A stretch of 64,000 bases of DNA, from NCBI GenBank assembly GCA_029449235.1, contig JANATG010000005.1, forward strand, positions 1,240,001 to 1,304,000, given 5' to 3'. The notes below the pieces were generated by a model that had not been told where the DNA came from, ran no database searches, and saw only the letters and a program-made list of their open reading frames with translations. Position numbers and translations under genes: made by a program. The DNA is from Linnemannia schmuckeri. Lineage: Eukaryota > Mortierellomycota > Mortierellomycetes > Mortierellales > Mortierellaceae. The first letter of the stretch is position 1. Each line of letters begins with the position of its first letter. Below are positions 23,730-37,264 of this stretch, piece by piece.

Positions 23730-26700
23730 CTAGATGCGCTCGGCATCCCTCCGCTCCTTCTCCTCGGCAATTGCCAACAATGCGTCAAACTCGGACGAGC
23801 GCTCGCACATCGATCGGAATATGCTGTCGGGCTGGTTCATCAGCGTCAAGGGCTTGTCAAACTCGGCAACCTCTCCTGCGTTCATGACCAAGACACGATC
23901 AAAGTCGGCAATTGTCCTAATTCTATGCGCAATCGTCAAAATGGTTGAATTGGCCATCTCCTCACGAATGGTGCCCTGAATCTTGAGGTCAGTCTCAAAG
24001 TCAACACTGGCAGTAGCTTCGTCCATGACAATAATCTTGGACTGACGGACCAAGGCACGAGCCAAGGCAATCAGCTGGCGCTGACCCTGAGAAAAGTTGG
24101 AGCCGTTCTCTTTGACGGGGGTATCCAGGGTAATCTTAGAGGGATCGATCGTCTCGCTTTCGAGAGCCGCAGCAGCACCCTTGAGGGAACAAACGCGCGA
24201 CTTGACCTGAAGGACATCGGTGCCGTTGAGCTCGACACTGTTGCGATGACTTGGAAGTCTCGACGAAGGCTTAGTATCGGAAATCAAGTGACTCCTGCGG
24301 AGAGCCTCCCAAAGCTCCCTGTCTTCGCGCTCACCGAAAGGATCCAAGTTGGATCGGAGGGTGCCCTTGAACAGGATAGGATCCTGAGGAATGATGGTCA
24401 GGTTGGAACGTAAGTCCTGGAGGCCAATCTTGCAGATATCAATGCCGTCAATGGTGATGGTGCCTCCGACGGGATCCATGAAGCGGAACAAACTGATGGC
24501 AAAGGTAGACTTGCCGGATCCAGTACGACCGACAACACCAATCTTCTCACCGGCCTTGATTCTGAACGAGACATCCTTGATGACAGCGGGGGCGTCAGGC
24601 GCATACCTCATGGTCAGGTGGTCAACGACAATCTCTCCAGCATGGGGCCACGAAGCCGGGGGGCGGGACCCCTCGATGATAGCGGCGGGCTCCTCCTCCA
24701 AGTTCATGTACTCAGCAACACGCTCGACCGAGTTCAAATTCATCTCGTTCTGGGCATAGATACGGATCAACCAGACAATGGTACCGGTGAACATGAGCGC
24801 GTAGGTCAAACTCAAAGCAGCCCAACCAGGCTCAATCTTGCCATAGTTCTGCAAAATCAAAATTCCGGTGGTGAAGGCGACCATGGCACCGGCAATGTCG
24901 ACACGCCAGTGCAACCAACGGTTGGTCGCCCAGAGCAAGATGAAGGTACGGTTGTTGTTGTCCTGGTTGGTGAGGTTCTTGGTGAGGAAGCGCTTCTCGA
25001 ATCCATAGGCACGAATGGTGGGCAGACCGTTCAGGGCCTCGTTGAAGTGGTTCAAGATGGGCGAACGAGAGTTGGAGTTGAGACGCTTGAGATCACGAGA
25101 GACAGGGACATAGAGAGCACCGATGATACCGTAGATGGCAACAATAAAGACGGCGGGGATCATAAACAGGGGCATATTGGCCGAGATGATGACTACAATT
25201 CCAAGGATGGTGACAAAGGAACCGAAGAGACCCTGGAGTCCGTTACTGACATCGTCATCGATGGTCGAGATATCAGAACTGAAGCGATTGATGATACGGC
25301 CGATGGGGGTTGTGTCAAAGAAACGGACCTTGGCGCGGGAGACCTTGCGCAAAAGCTGCTGGTGCAAGGCGCGGGAAGCGGCCAACCCTCCAAATATAGT
25401 GTAATAGTTGGTCAAAGCAGCCATGAAGAGGGTGGAGATGCTCAAAAGGACGTAGATGCCGAGGTAAAAGTCGACGTTGACAGTCGCAGGCTCACCCTTG
25501 CCAAAGACCGACATGGTCATGGCACCGTAGCGCTGGTCATCAGAGGGGGCAAAGGAGGCGTACAAGGACTGGGCAATAGGCTCGGGGACAATGTAATCGA
25601 AGGTCTTGAGGGTGTAGGAGCCGGTGGTCTCTGCCATCTTGTTTGCCCAGACAGCCAACCAGGCGTTCTGACTGACATCGACAAGCTCGCGTGTCAAGAA
25701 GAGAATAACAAGACCGATCCAGAAGGGCCATCCACCAGAAGCGATCAAATAGGTCTTGTAGACGTCCCAGGCGACAGCCCCCTCAACCTTCTTCTCGTCC
25801 TCGGTAAGCTTGATGGTGGTCTTTTCCTTGGCATCCTTCTTGGGCTTGTCCTGACCATCCTCGTTGCGAAGGGTGCTGACCTCGCTTGACTCTCCATCTT
25901 TGAGGACGGACAAGCTGATGTTCTCCACCCATTCGTTACGGACAGCCTCCTCAGGGGTACCGGATCCAAGAATCTCGCCCTTGTTTAAGACGACGACTAA
26001 GCTAGCAGAAGCCATGCAGAGCTGAACCTGATGAGTGACCATGAGAATGGTGCGACCGGCGACCAAGGGACCAATCAAAGTCTGGAAGAGGTGCTTTCCA
26101 GTGTGGGTATCAACGGCAGAGAGACAGTCGTCTAAGAGCAAGACGGAGGCGTTCGAGTAAATGGCTCTGGCCAAAGAAACACGCTGCTTCTGCCCTCCAG
26201 ACAAGGTAATACCCTGCTCTCCAATCTCGGTGGCATCACCAGACTCCAAGATATCGAAATCGGTTAACAAAGCACAGCCCTCGACAACGGCATCGTAACG
26301 CTCCTGATCAAACTCGCGACCAAAAAGAATGTTGTTGCGAATGGTGGTGTTCTGAAGCCAAGCAGTCTGGGCGACATAGGCAATGCCGGAGCCCTCAGCG
26401 TGAGAGGCCCTGCGCTCATAATCCAGACGAGGCATAAAGTGGTTACCCTCTAAACGGTCAAGTTCTCCCAAAAGAGCGAGCAACATGGCAGATTTTCCAG
26501 AGCCAGTGGGTCCGACAATGACAGAGAGCTTTCCGACAGGGAAGTCGACTGAAAGGTTCTTGAGCTTGAAGCGCTCTTCAGGAGCTGCGACTTCGGCAAC
26601 TGGTTCCTCCGTAAGGGCGATAGCAGAGGCCTTGGAGAACTTAGCTTTGATCTTCTGCCAGAATGAGGTCTTCGTGGGAGTAATCTTTTCAGCGACGGCT

Positions 26701-29700
26701 TCCTTGCCATGTTCTTTGTTAGGCCAGATGTATGAGGCATTGGTGAAACCAATGGTAGGGTTGGAAAGATCCACGCGAGCCTTGCTGTCTAGCTTGGTGA
26801 CGGTGGTGTCCTTGACAAGCTCCTCCTCGAGGAGAAACTTGTTAATACGCTTCAAACTGACGGCCGCCTGCATGGTATTCTTGATCTGCCAGGGGAGGGT
26901 GTTCAAGGACTGACGCATGATGTTGAAAAGGGCCAAAGTGGTGAACATCTTGGAGGCGGAGATCTCGTTGCCAAAGACCTTGGTGTAAACGGTCAAGATA
27001 ATGACGACGTTGAGCAGAGGAACCTATAAAGATTACAAAAAATAATCATTGGCGACTGTTAGTCCATGCTTCTTCGTATCATAATCTTTGCAAAGTACAG
27101 ATATGGCATGAAACTACAAGAGCGAACTTACGATCATCCAGACAATGTCGGTGAAAATCATTTGAACATAAGAGTCCTTGGTGCGCTGCAACTCCTTCTC
27201 ACGGGCAGCGGTGATCTTTTCCTCAAACTTAGACTCCCAGCCAAAGAACTTGACAATACGGATAGCAGACAACATCTCGTTGAGGGCATCCATACGCTCA
27301 TCCTTGGTGTGCATAATGTCCTTGAAGAGCTTAAGGATCATCGAGTACAACTTGGCGGGGATAGGGTAGGTCAAGAACATGCAGGCGATGCCCACCAAGG
27401 ATGCATATCCGAGAAGCCAGTACAACTGAACACCGGCGAGAATGAACTGCAGAGGGAATCCATAGAGGTAGAAGACATAACTGAAAGGAATCTCGAGCTT
27501 CTTGACATCGACAGCGATAAGATCTATTGGTTACGGAAAAAAATAAGGTGCGTTAGATGGGCTGAGAGCGGGGGCGGGGGCTGAAATTCTTGTTCTCACG
27601 TCATGTGCGGCCAAAAAGACCCGTTAGCCCACTACTAGCATGCCAACCAAGAAGGGTAAGAAAACAAAAACAAAGAACAGGCTGCTGACTTACTGGCAAT
27701 GTTGAGACTTCCGTCCTTCTTCTTCTCACCACCCTCCTCCTTCTCGCCCTCTTCCTTGTCGGCAGGCGAGGCCATATCTTTGCGGCGGAGAGACTTTGCA
27801 AAGACCTCGGCGTTGCAGATGGAGATGGTGTGGAGGAAGATACGACGTCCGATGTGGAGGGCTTGCTGGTCGGTGAGTGACTCGAGGAGCGAGGAGAAGA
27901 GGAGACCAAAGACATAGAGATACTGGACGGCGGTCGGGGGTCCACAGTCCTTGCACTCGACGTAGCTGATGATTTTGTTGAGGCAGTAGGGCGAGACGTT
28001 GATAAGGATGCACCAAGGGACGGCCCACAAGAACTGGGCAAAGAATTCCCACTTGAGAACCTTGAAGAGAGACCAGAACAGCGAATCCTCCCTATGAAAA
28101 CGTAGATATTTGGTTAGTGAGAACATTTCTCGGACGGAATGGACGGATGACCTGCAGGAACAGCGTCGCGCCCAAATAAAGTATGGATTTTGTTGGTTGA
28201 TACCGTCCAATCGATCAACGGGTCTAGTCTCTCGAAGGAAGGGAAAATGTGAGCCTGCCTCTTTTTTTTTTTCCTTTCGTTTGTTTAACTCTCATAATCT
28301 CCTATTCTCTCATCAAAAAATTGGCTGTCTGTTCCCTATTTGTTATTGCTTTTGTTCACTTGTAGTCGTCAGATTGCTGCCCTATTTTGTCCTGCGGCGC
28401 ACTGTTGTCTCTGCACTCTTGCATGCCATCTTCGGTTCGTTGGCCATAAGAGTAAAAACGACGGGATAAAAAACAAACAATGCTCTCCTTCTAAGGAAGA
28501 GAGGGAAACTGGCAAAATACATCGGATGCACACAATATTTCTTATTTCACAGAAAAACTTACTTGACGAGGTTGTAACGTTTCATGGTATGGATAGAGTA
28601 ATCCTCAATCTCAATGTCGGGCAAATCAATATCCTGAAGAGGGCGTCTGTATCCGAGGTAAACCAAGGGGTTCACCCAAGCAAAGGCCAATTGAGAGTAG
28701 AGCGAAGACGAGTATTCGGGCGAAGGGAGACGGGAGGACTCGCCCTCCTTCAACTTCTTAGCAACGGTCATGGACTGGTAAGGTGTGGTCACCAAGGACA
28801 CCCAAAGGAGCAAAGCACTGCCGACCCAGGCTAAAATATCCAACTTGAGCCAGAGAGGCAATTCGGACAAGGGCAGGCTGAAGATGTCGGTCTGGTAAAG
28901 GCGAATTGACTGAAGAGTAATAATAAGAACATAGAACAGGTCCAGCTGAGGGCGAATCCAGAACTGGAAGGCAATCGCTGGACGGATGGCATGAATAAAA
29001 GACAGAGCGAGGGCATAGACCCAGGAGAGAATCTGAATAATGTCAGCCCAGAAGGTAGTGCGGCCGTTATTGTGGTCCTGGTTATCGTCGTTGGTGTTCT
29101 TCAAGAGGACAATGGAAAACAGGGCTAGAGCGAGTTGAAAGGCAGTGAGACCGAGGCGGGCAAGGCTAATGCACAAGCCGGAAGAACGCTGTGCCTGGTA
29201 TTGAGCCTGAACTTGATCGACGACTGGAGAGTCTGTAAGGGACGCGTCCGATTCGACGATCCGGGCTACTGGCTGGTGGTCCTCAACTTGATCCTCGTCG
29301 TCCTCGTAATTATCGTTTAAAGGGGAATATTGATCCAGATGAACGGGTCTCCTGGAGAGGTACAGGATGGTCAGCGCCGAGGCGGCCGAGTAGACCAGCG
29401 GGAGGGAACCCTCAATGATGCTATTTGGATCCCAACGGAAGAAGCTTTTTGATTAGTTCTCTTGCCTCTTGCTACTCCGGCCTTGAGATGTATGAGGCTG
29501 TCCGTCCTGTTCCGTATTTGGTCTTTTCCTCGCTCATGTCTGTGCAGAAATAAGAAAGCAGGTCCTGTCTTGATCAATTTAGCTGAGGGATCTTTTTCAC
29601 AGGAAGCTCTCACTGGAGATCCTTAGAGGAAACAACAGAGGGTGGGTTTTCTGGTATCCCGTGAGTCCCGGCCCGCCTAAGAGCATACTAATTTCTATCT

Positions 29701-29747
29701 GTGTCTGTCGTGTCCATTTCTTATTTTTACCTGGTGATGGGGCTCAT
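23730..29747 (-). CDS. ABCC-family full transporter (MRP / Ycf1-like)
   Basis: Vacuolar or plasma-membrane exporter of glutathione conjugates and related anions, by family. Five exons on the minus strand: 29747-29731, 29444-28563, 28091-27694, 27523-27132 and 27023-23730; 1660 residues in phase. The first coding exon is only 17 nt (MSPITS, the last codon split) and joins to FFRWDPNSIIEGSLPLVYSA. An N-terminal TMD0 with about five helices is interrupted by an acidic linker, then comes TMD1. NBD1 has Walker A GPTGSGKSA (734-742), LSGGQKQRVSLARA and LLLDDCLSAVD. After a charged linker come TMD2 and NBD2 with VVGRTGSGKST, FSQGQRQLIALARA and IIVMDEATASVD. The Cys and GWGP motifs common at MRP N-termini are absent. 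NBD2 also carries a Ser/Gly-rich insertion before its signature. Stop is the TAG at 23732-23730. Confidence 0.94.
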
Positions 29748-32182
29748 GAAGGAGAAGGGATGTGGGGGAAAGGAGAGAGGGGAGAGGGGAGAGTGGGGAG
29801 GGGAGAGAGGAGGTCGACTGAAGAGTGAAGAAAAAGGAAAAGAAAAGAAGCAAAAAAAAAAAAAAAGTTCTTTTCCAGGTAACAACAACAATGAAAAAAA
29901 GTTTGGGCTTGCTAGCCTTGTTTTGACTGCGGGGTTTGCGGGATAGGTGGACTTGAAGAGTGGAGCGAAAATGAGATGACGGGGGGTGTGTGAGAGGGAG
30001 AGAGCAGTGAATGACTGATGGCAAGCACTGCTTCAAGTGGAAGGAGGGGGGTGATGAGGAATGGGAAGGGAAGGGAAGCAAGTAAGAGAGCGACGCTCTA
30101 TTTATGTACTCTCTAGCGAGCTATGTTGCCCGTGAGTAACCAAAGAAGGAATGAGAGGGATGATGACAACGGTCGATTGGCGGTTGCTGCCTTGAAATGG
30201 AAGTCAATTGGCTCATGAGAGAAACGAGGCATTGATCAGTTTTCTTTTCTTGCACAGTGAAAGACAGGTCACCCTCTCGTCGGACGTCCTTCCAGCCAAT
30301 GATTGCCTTTATTCTCTCTCAGTCAAGGCAGTCAAAGGGAAGACAAGTGCAAACCTTTTTTTTACTTTCTCTTGAAGTCAGTCAGTGGACTTTTGATTTT
30401 TAGGTTCCTCGGCAGCTCGGATAAAGTGCAAAAAGTGCAAAAAGTGAGAGGAAGAAACAAACAGCTCCAATTGTTTCCTCTGCGCATTTTTTTTTTTTTT
30501 TTTTTTTTTAATATTCCCTGAACGCTTTTTCGCTCTCCATTTACTACTGTATCCTTCATATTTTCAAACGAGCCTGACCTTGTCCCTCCTCCCCTTTTTC
30601 ACTTTTCTCTCTGCTGGCATCCCTCTACTTTGCCGAGATTTGAGAGCCATGCCATCGAAGAAAAAAATTCGAAGTCCGCGCGCACCTGACACTGCTCTCT
30701 GCACTTGTGCCATGTCCATTAGGCAAGGCAATTGATCATCGCGGAGACCCATGCTAACTATGCAGCAAACGGACAATTGGACAGAAAGACGGACATCCTT
30801 ACTCCCACCTGCTGGAATCCTGGTTGCAAAGTGAGCAAATTGTATTAAAAAAGAACACTCTGATACAGTGCGCATTTAACCATAGCGTAACCCCACGGCA
30901 TGGGTCTTAACTACCCTTGGCTCTTTAATCAATCTTTGTCATTACTTTGCTCCTCCTCGGCGACTTCGGCGACGCTTTTGTAGAGTATTACATACAGTTT
31001 GTATCCTATTTCTTCACTCAAAAACTCTCAAAGTCTCAATCTTAGCCTCTCCCTCACGGGTACCTCTTTCTCGTCAAATTTAACCTTGTAAGTAAAAATC
31101 CGACCGACATTCTCCCGTTCTTTTTTCATTCTTGTCTACTTCAACTATCCCCTAGGTATGTATATGAACGTTCAGGCTGCTTAACATGTGTGGCAAGAGA
31201 TCTTTCTCAATGTCTCTCTCTCCCGTTTTTCTTTTGAACAAAGGAACTTTTTCCGTGTTATTCACTCACTTGGTTATTCTTTACAGTCAATATGAAGGCA
31301 TTTTGTACACTGTCTCGTAGTTCAAGGCTGAACACGTGTGAGAAACCGCCGAAAGTGGTGTCGAACCTTCCCCTCAATGACGTTGATTGGCGGCGATTCC
31401 TCAATTTTTTCTTTCCCTTTGAACTTCAAATCACCGTCAGTATCCTCTAGATTCCAGCTTAGAGAAACAAGTGGCTTGAAAGAGGCATAGTGGATCAACT
31501 CAGCTTTTCAATTGGAAAGTGGGGTGGGCGCGGTAGGGCCATCGTCCAATTACTTTCCCACAGGTTCGGCACGAACTGAATGAATGAAAAACTTTTAGGA
31601 TATGCCACTCGTTTCGTTGATTGAGTGATACGGTTGCCACGTAGGCAGCTGTTGGCAATGTATCTTGGCAAATGCACCTGAGCCAACAAGAATGGGGTTA
31701 AACTAGCCATAAAAAAGCTTTGCGAGTTTATGCGACGGATACAAAAAAACAGTACAGGCAATCCTTCCCCAAGAGTGGGATATGAAAAGATCTTCGGCAA
31801 GCAAAGCCATCTATGCGCGGTCAACTATGTTGACGTTTCCCTTTCCCACGCTTACTATATGTTACAAGGCGAAAAAGCACAAAAATGCCCCCATCTCCCA
31901 TGTACTGCATGCATTTGCCGTTCCCATTCACAGTGGCTCATAGGGACCGATGCATACCTAGCTTGTTTATTCATCGCTGTATCAGAACCGTGCCCAAAAA
32001 CACAGCCTTTATCTAAATAGGCAAATTGTTTTTTTTTGTAGCTTCGCAGCTTCCACAGGAGAGTTTTCTTAATTCTATAGTTTCTGATAGGAGGACAACG
32101 CGTCAATTGCCGTTACTGCTCCGATCGTTTTTTTCACGCGATCGGGGCTTCAGCGCCGTTCCATACCGGTCGAACCTGGTCT

Positions 32183-32219
<37 letters not shown>

Positions 32220-32394
32220 CGTGGCCCCGATTTCTCGTGTTGCAGCGCGCACTTGCGAAATGCGCGTTACCCTTAAGACTGGAATGCGATCAATTTGCAA
32301 TTCGCAAATATCTGTAAAATGGAAATAAAAGAAAAATATTTTCCAAGACCCACCAAACACACCATCTTCCCAGCAAAAAAACAGACAGCACATC
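29748..32394. other. Divergent intergenic region, ABCC / DUF1295 genes
   Basis: About 2.6 kb holding two divergent promoters. It contains purine-rich tracts (29750-29860), a 23-T run (30487-30509), a 35-T run (32185-32219) and CCAAT-type pentamers near 30175-30300 upstream of the ABCC start. No splice-supported coding exon or tRNA-like fold was found. Confidence 0.5.
32185..32219. repeat. 35-base poly-T tract
   Basis: Uninterrupted T run about 175 bp upstream of the DUF1295 start codon. It could be a polymerase-slippage tract or the A-tail of an old retro-insertion on the minus strand; no target duplication was recognised. Confidence 0.9.
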
Positions 32395-33839
32395 ATGGAT
32401 CCAAGCTATTTCACACAAGTAGGCAAGGACCTTGTGCCGATACTCCTCGCAGACTTTGGTATTCAACTCATCGGATGGAGTATATCCGCCTTTCTTCAAA
32501 CTGAAAAGGTATGTAACACACATTTATTAGCACAAGAAACAAAAGGACATAAGACACATATGTTTAAGGACGCAGAATATATGCCCCGCTTCCCACCTCA
32601 ATTGATATCTCAATCTGTCAAGCAAGGCTGAGGCAGTGCGCTTTATTTTATTTCTGTCAATTATTTGGAATGGAAAAGGGAGAAAGGGAGATGCAGTCGA
32701 GATGAATGAGTGCCTCCATGTCACAATGTCAATGAGCAAGTGAGAGAAAATAAAAGACAAAATTTTCATTAACGCATGTTCTACTTTCTTCCTGCCTCGC
32801 TTAAATTTCCTTCCGTCGGTCTCAGTTTTACGACTTGGCAGAATCGACATCGTTTATCCTATGCACATTCTTATCCTTGTACAAGCCCTGGGACGAAAAC
32901 TCAATCTGGACAGATGGCAAGGATTTAGGTATCCTTAGAGCAATTCACCCACGCCAAATCATTGCTTCGGGAACCACAGTCGTACGGGCTGCGTATCTAG
33001 GATCATTCCTATTCTCCAGAGCGCTCAGGCATGGTGATAAGCGGTTTAGTAAGATCAAAAAGTTGCCCGGTCGCTTCCTTATCTATTGGCTGGTCCAAGG
33101 TATCTGGGTTGCCTTGACAGCCTTGCCTGTGTAAGTGGTGTATTGTTTTATCTTCTCGACCTCTGTGTGTATGATGACATGGTGTGAAGGGAAGTCGTGT
33201 GGTGAGGTCAAATGCAGCCGCTAATTTTGCGTCATCTTGGCAATTGAAACAGTTATATGACAAACTCCATTCCTGCAAGTATCCACCCTAACCTTGAACT
33301 ACAGGATTACATTGGAATCGCCCTTTGGGGATCAGGTTTTGTCTTCGAGGTCATCGCTAACTACCAGAAGCAAAAATGGCGAAAGGAGGTTGGCAGAGAC
33401 TACAAGCGCAGCTTTATTTCGACTGGACTGTGGTACGTGGCCCATTTGTTTATACTGTCTTGTCTGACCATATGAAGATGTGAATTATAATGCTTGTTAA
33501 CGCTAATTTTTATTTTGGTTTGGTATTGAATGAATTAGGTCGCTGTCGCGTCATCCTAACTATTTTGGAGAATGCCTCCTCTGGTTCGGAAGCTATTTCT
33601 TCTGTTCTAGCGCGTTCCCTGCAGCATTGGAAAATCCTGCTCCGATCATGTCGTACTGGATGTCGCGTCTGGCTGTATTCAGTCCCATGTTTGTAACCTT
33701 TTTGATCACACGTGTGAGTGGTATCCCGTTGTTGGAAAGGGAGAATGATAGACGGTTGAAGGATGTTGTTGCGTATTGGAAGTACAAAAAGGCCACTAGC
33801 ATGTTTGTCCCTACCCTGCCACGACGCAACGTCGAGTAA
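32395..33839 (+). CDS. DUF1295 / steroid 5-alpha-reductase-family membrane protein
   Basis: Polytopic membrane protein of the DUF1295 branch of the steroid 5-alpha-reductase / ICMT superfamily; the substrate is unknown. Exons 32395-32508, 32826-33130, 33253-33432 and 33539-33839 splice in phase to 299 residues. Hydrophobic helices alternate through residues 12-35, 40-60, 80-100, 120-145 and 158-180. The NADPH/cofactor-proximal motif of the superfamily is visible as LWSLSRHPNYFGECLLW, followed by further helices and SGIPLLERENDRRL close to the C-terminus. The tail is PTLPRRNVE. The start ATG sits just after a short leader and matches the length of fungal homologues. It is divergent from the ABCC transporter, with no sign of shared function. 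Confidence 0.88.
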
Positions 33840-34449
33840 AAGATAAATGAAACAAACGAGAAATGAAGAGTTAATGAGAGGCGATTAGGATGAAGGTGCA
33901 AATTTGAAGTCGTTTATGATGAAGCGTCCTTTTGATTGATGCGGCGAACAGGGCCCTTTTGCCACTAATTTTTGACTTCTGGTAAACACCCTTTTTTGTT
34001 TCGTGTCGCGCGCCTCTTTTGTGTCATCACAAGAGTTGCAGCGGGGTACTACTTCTTTGAGCAGAACGAATGAATGTCCATTAGTAGAAGGATGTTCGAG
34101 AGCCATAGACACAGAGAGGCACGTACGCACACACCCAGAGAAGGGATGATCGGGTTGGATGATGGTATTGAGAACCTCAGATACGGAGTCTGGCGTGTGC
34201 GGCGCGGCGGGAGAGGATAAAAAGATAAACAGCTTTTTCTTTACGGTGAGACCTCATGAGAGCCGGTATGGATGCTCCATCCTCTTCTCCCGTACTTATA
34301 CACTTCTTTGGCTCTCCTCATCTCTTATCGAATGCCTTTTGAGCAAAAACAAACAAACGGGGTATTTCTAATAGTGTAGTGTAGTGTTTAATGATACGAC
34401 CAAAAGTTTGAATAGGTACGAAACGTTGATTACCATGCCACTCGTTCAA

Positions 34450-34518
34450 TCTTTCACTCTATCACTCTTTTACTCTTTCACTCTATCACTCTTTCACTCT
34501 TTTACTCTTTCATTGTCA
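34450..34518. repeat. Short tandem repeat of TCTTTCACTCTATCACTC units
   Basis: About three imperfect copies of a 23-24 bp unit built from TCTTTCACTC, TATCACTC and TTTTAC blocks. Confidence 0.8.
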
Positions 34519-34944
34519 CTCTTGCCTTCGATGCATCATTCTACACATGTCGGCTTCGTTAGACTCCAGGGGGCTCACGTCAAAGTTGTTTTTTCTACTT
34601 CTTGTTTTTCAACTTTCTTTACATGAGAAGGAACACAAAGCGTACGTCCACAACTGTCCCCCATGGTACTTGTACCACTGTACTGAAAACAGAACGTGAA
34701 ATCAAGTATGGGTGAGTAATGGTTGTTGAAGAGGGAGCTGTGTCTTGACGGTATACTAGGAAGAGAAAGAGAAGGAAAGGTATCTGGGACATGTGTATTT
34801 GAAGTGAATGGAAAAGAGGCGCATTTTATCTCATTTCATGAGGCGCATTTCTGAATAATATTCCATGGAACCATGCATCAACCCCATGGTTACAGGCGGG
34901 CAGGCAACCACGAAATAAACATAACCATCAACATTAACATCAAA

Positions 34945-34947
<3 letters not shown>

Positions 34948-34984
<37 letters not shown>
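34948..34984. repeat. (GA)n microsatellite
   Basis: About 18 GA units followed by GAAAGAAAG. Confidence 0.95.
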
Positions 34985-34989
<5 letters not shown>

Positions 34990-36140
34990 AAGACGAGAGC
35001 CATGGTGCTCACATTTTTTTTATATACATGTATGTGGCTCTCTAACGGTTATGTTATGAAGCCAAAGGCAATATGCAGTTTAGGAAAAGGGAAGAGGGGA
35101 AGGGGTATCCATTGACATGTTGTATGTATGTACGGTTAATATGTTGTTCGGCTGAAGGATGGATAAGTGGGAAAAAAAAAGCTGTGATGAGACGGACTAA
35201 TGGACAATGCCATGAGCGCGACTACATATTCTTTCTATGAATACCAGTTAACGGAGGAACGAACAACATTTCTCAGCCGGAGGAATGTCGGAGGAAAGTT
35301 AAGAGTACAGGGGGCGCGGAAGGGTTGAAAGAGCGATCGTTTTAATGTCCATAGGAGTGAAGGGAGGGAAAAGGAGAATGAGTAAAAGAAAGAAAAGGGG
35401 CATCCATGCGCTCACAGCACGTTGCCGGAATATCATTTTTAAAAAAATGAACTACAGAAAAAAACGCACAGGCTCACTTATTTGTGTTTGTGTGTTTTTT
35501 ATCGAGGCGCCTCGATGTTTAAAACAGCAGGTTTCATACTTCCTCTTTACCGACTCTGGAGACCATAGTTTTGCCTCTTTCTTTGGTCAACATGTTAGGA
35601 TCTAATCTCCTTCAGCGTAGTCTCCCGTTACAAATGGCATCCATGAAAAAAAAGATAAAATGGAGATAAGCGTTCAAGGGGAAAGAAAAAATGTTTTTTT
35701 TGCACAAGGAAAAAAAAGAGATTCGATGGGTTGAGTTGTGGACCAAAATACATTTGGGACACAAATTGGTGGTGGTACAACGACAGTGAAAGAAGGAAGG
35801 CAGAGCGAGAGAAAGAAGAGAGGAGAAGGGGAGAGTGTATGTATTTATGGTGAGCTGCGAGGAAGAAGGAGGGAGAGGTTGACTTGTTCTCGATCGCAAC
35901 ATGTAGATCGAGCCAAAAACCAAACACAAAACACTTAAAAACTTTACTCTTATGGCAAGGTTAAAAAGGTTCATGAGCGAGAGAAAGAAAGAGAGAGGGA
36001 TGAGAGCTGGACAAGACCATTCTTGGGAGCAATAAGAAAGAAGAGAAGAGAAAAGAAGAGAATAATCAACAGGGAGGGTGTGTGCCGCATGTCATTTGAG
36101 AGGTTCGTTCTTCTCTTCTCTTCTCTTTTTTTTTTTTTTT

Positions 36141-36143
36141 GTT

Positions 36144-36175
<32 letters not shown>

Positions 36176-36178
36176 TTT
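36141..36178. repeat. (TTTC)n microsatellite after a T run
   Basis: About nine TTTC units, preceded by a T run and a TTCTC repeat. Confidence 0.95.
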
Positions 36179-36936
36179 TGATGAATGAAATGAATTTTTA
36201 AGGCCGTTGGAGAGAAGAGTGAAAACAATCAAGAAGGGCGGGGGCAAAGGGGCCGAGTGGCAAATACGAATAGGGACGATAGCCGTGAATTCATAGCTAT
36301 GCAATCAACAACAAAATAAGCGAAGGTGAACAAAACAAACAACAATCAGCCTAACGCGGAGGTGTGATAAAAAAACATCAACAGACAGCATCAACCGATT
36401 TAAACATCAGTTATGAAGTTTAAATGATGACCATGCCATGCTTTCTTTCCTCCTTTGCGTGTCGCTGTTGATGTATTCTACTCCGCTCCACTCCACTCCA
36501 TCTCACTCCATTCATTCATTTCTCATTCCCCCCTTCCCCTTCCCCTTCCCTCCCCTTTGGCCATCCCGCCTTTCCCTTTTCCCCTTTCTATTCTACCAGC
36601 AACTACTGCAGCCACCTCCCTTTGACTTCTCTCTCTTTTGCTCCCCCTTCCCTTTTCCTCTTTCCTATTTCCCTCCCTTTTGCTCCTCTTTTACCTTCTT
36701 CCCTTCTCCCTTTTTTCATACTTTTTTTTTTAAACCTCACCTTCCGCTTCTCTTTCTCTCTCATACCCTATTCTTATTCTCATTGACTGTTACTCATCGT
36801 CACTCTCATCTCTTCATCTCTCATCACTCACTCACTCACTCTCATCATCCTTCACACTCACACCCTTCCCCTTTTTTTCACAAACCAGTTCCTTTGTTTC
36901 TCTTTTTTTTTGTTCCACTTTCTTTCTTACTTCAAG

Positions 36937-36986
36937 GCCAACTAACCAACCAACGAACCAACCAACCAACCTGTTATTATTATTAT
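36937..36986. repeat. (AACC)n and (TTA)n microsatellites
   Basis: Imperfect AACC units followed directly by four TTA units, in the presumed leader of the Tea4-like gene. Confidence 0.85.
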
Positions 36987-37221
36987 TTTCCCGCCCTTCT
37001 ATTCTTTTCTCCACCCCCTCTTTTGACCCAACTCCAGGGAGGCAACCAGCAACCAACAAACAAACACCAACTAAAAGGGAAACAACGGGTTTCACTGGAC
37101 ACATAAAGAAGGACAAGCCAACTCGACTGAAGACAAGGCAGTCCACAACAGTCAATGGTAATGCCATCCTCCTCTCCTTATCCTCCCTTGCTCCCTTTTT
37201 CCCGTTAAGAGAGCATATTAA

Positions 37222-37264
37222 CTGTCTGTCTATCTGTCTGTCTGTCTGCCTGTCTGTTTGTCTC
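37222..37264. repeat. (TCTG)n microsatellite
   Basis: About ten imperfect TCTG/TCTA units in the pyrimidine-rich leader. Confidence 0.9.

Noticed and set aside
24618..25889. 423-codon open frame on the plus strand
   Set aside because: It is antisense to the ABCC exon, with low-complexity Asp/Gly/Val wording mirroring the codon bias of the real gene; no splice partners or family resemblance.
36438..37106. 222-codon Ser/Phe/Leu/Pro frame
   Set aside because: Composition artefact of the pyrimidine-rich leader; no conserved wording or splice-linked exon.
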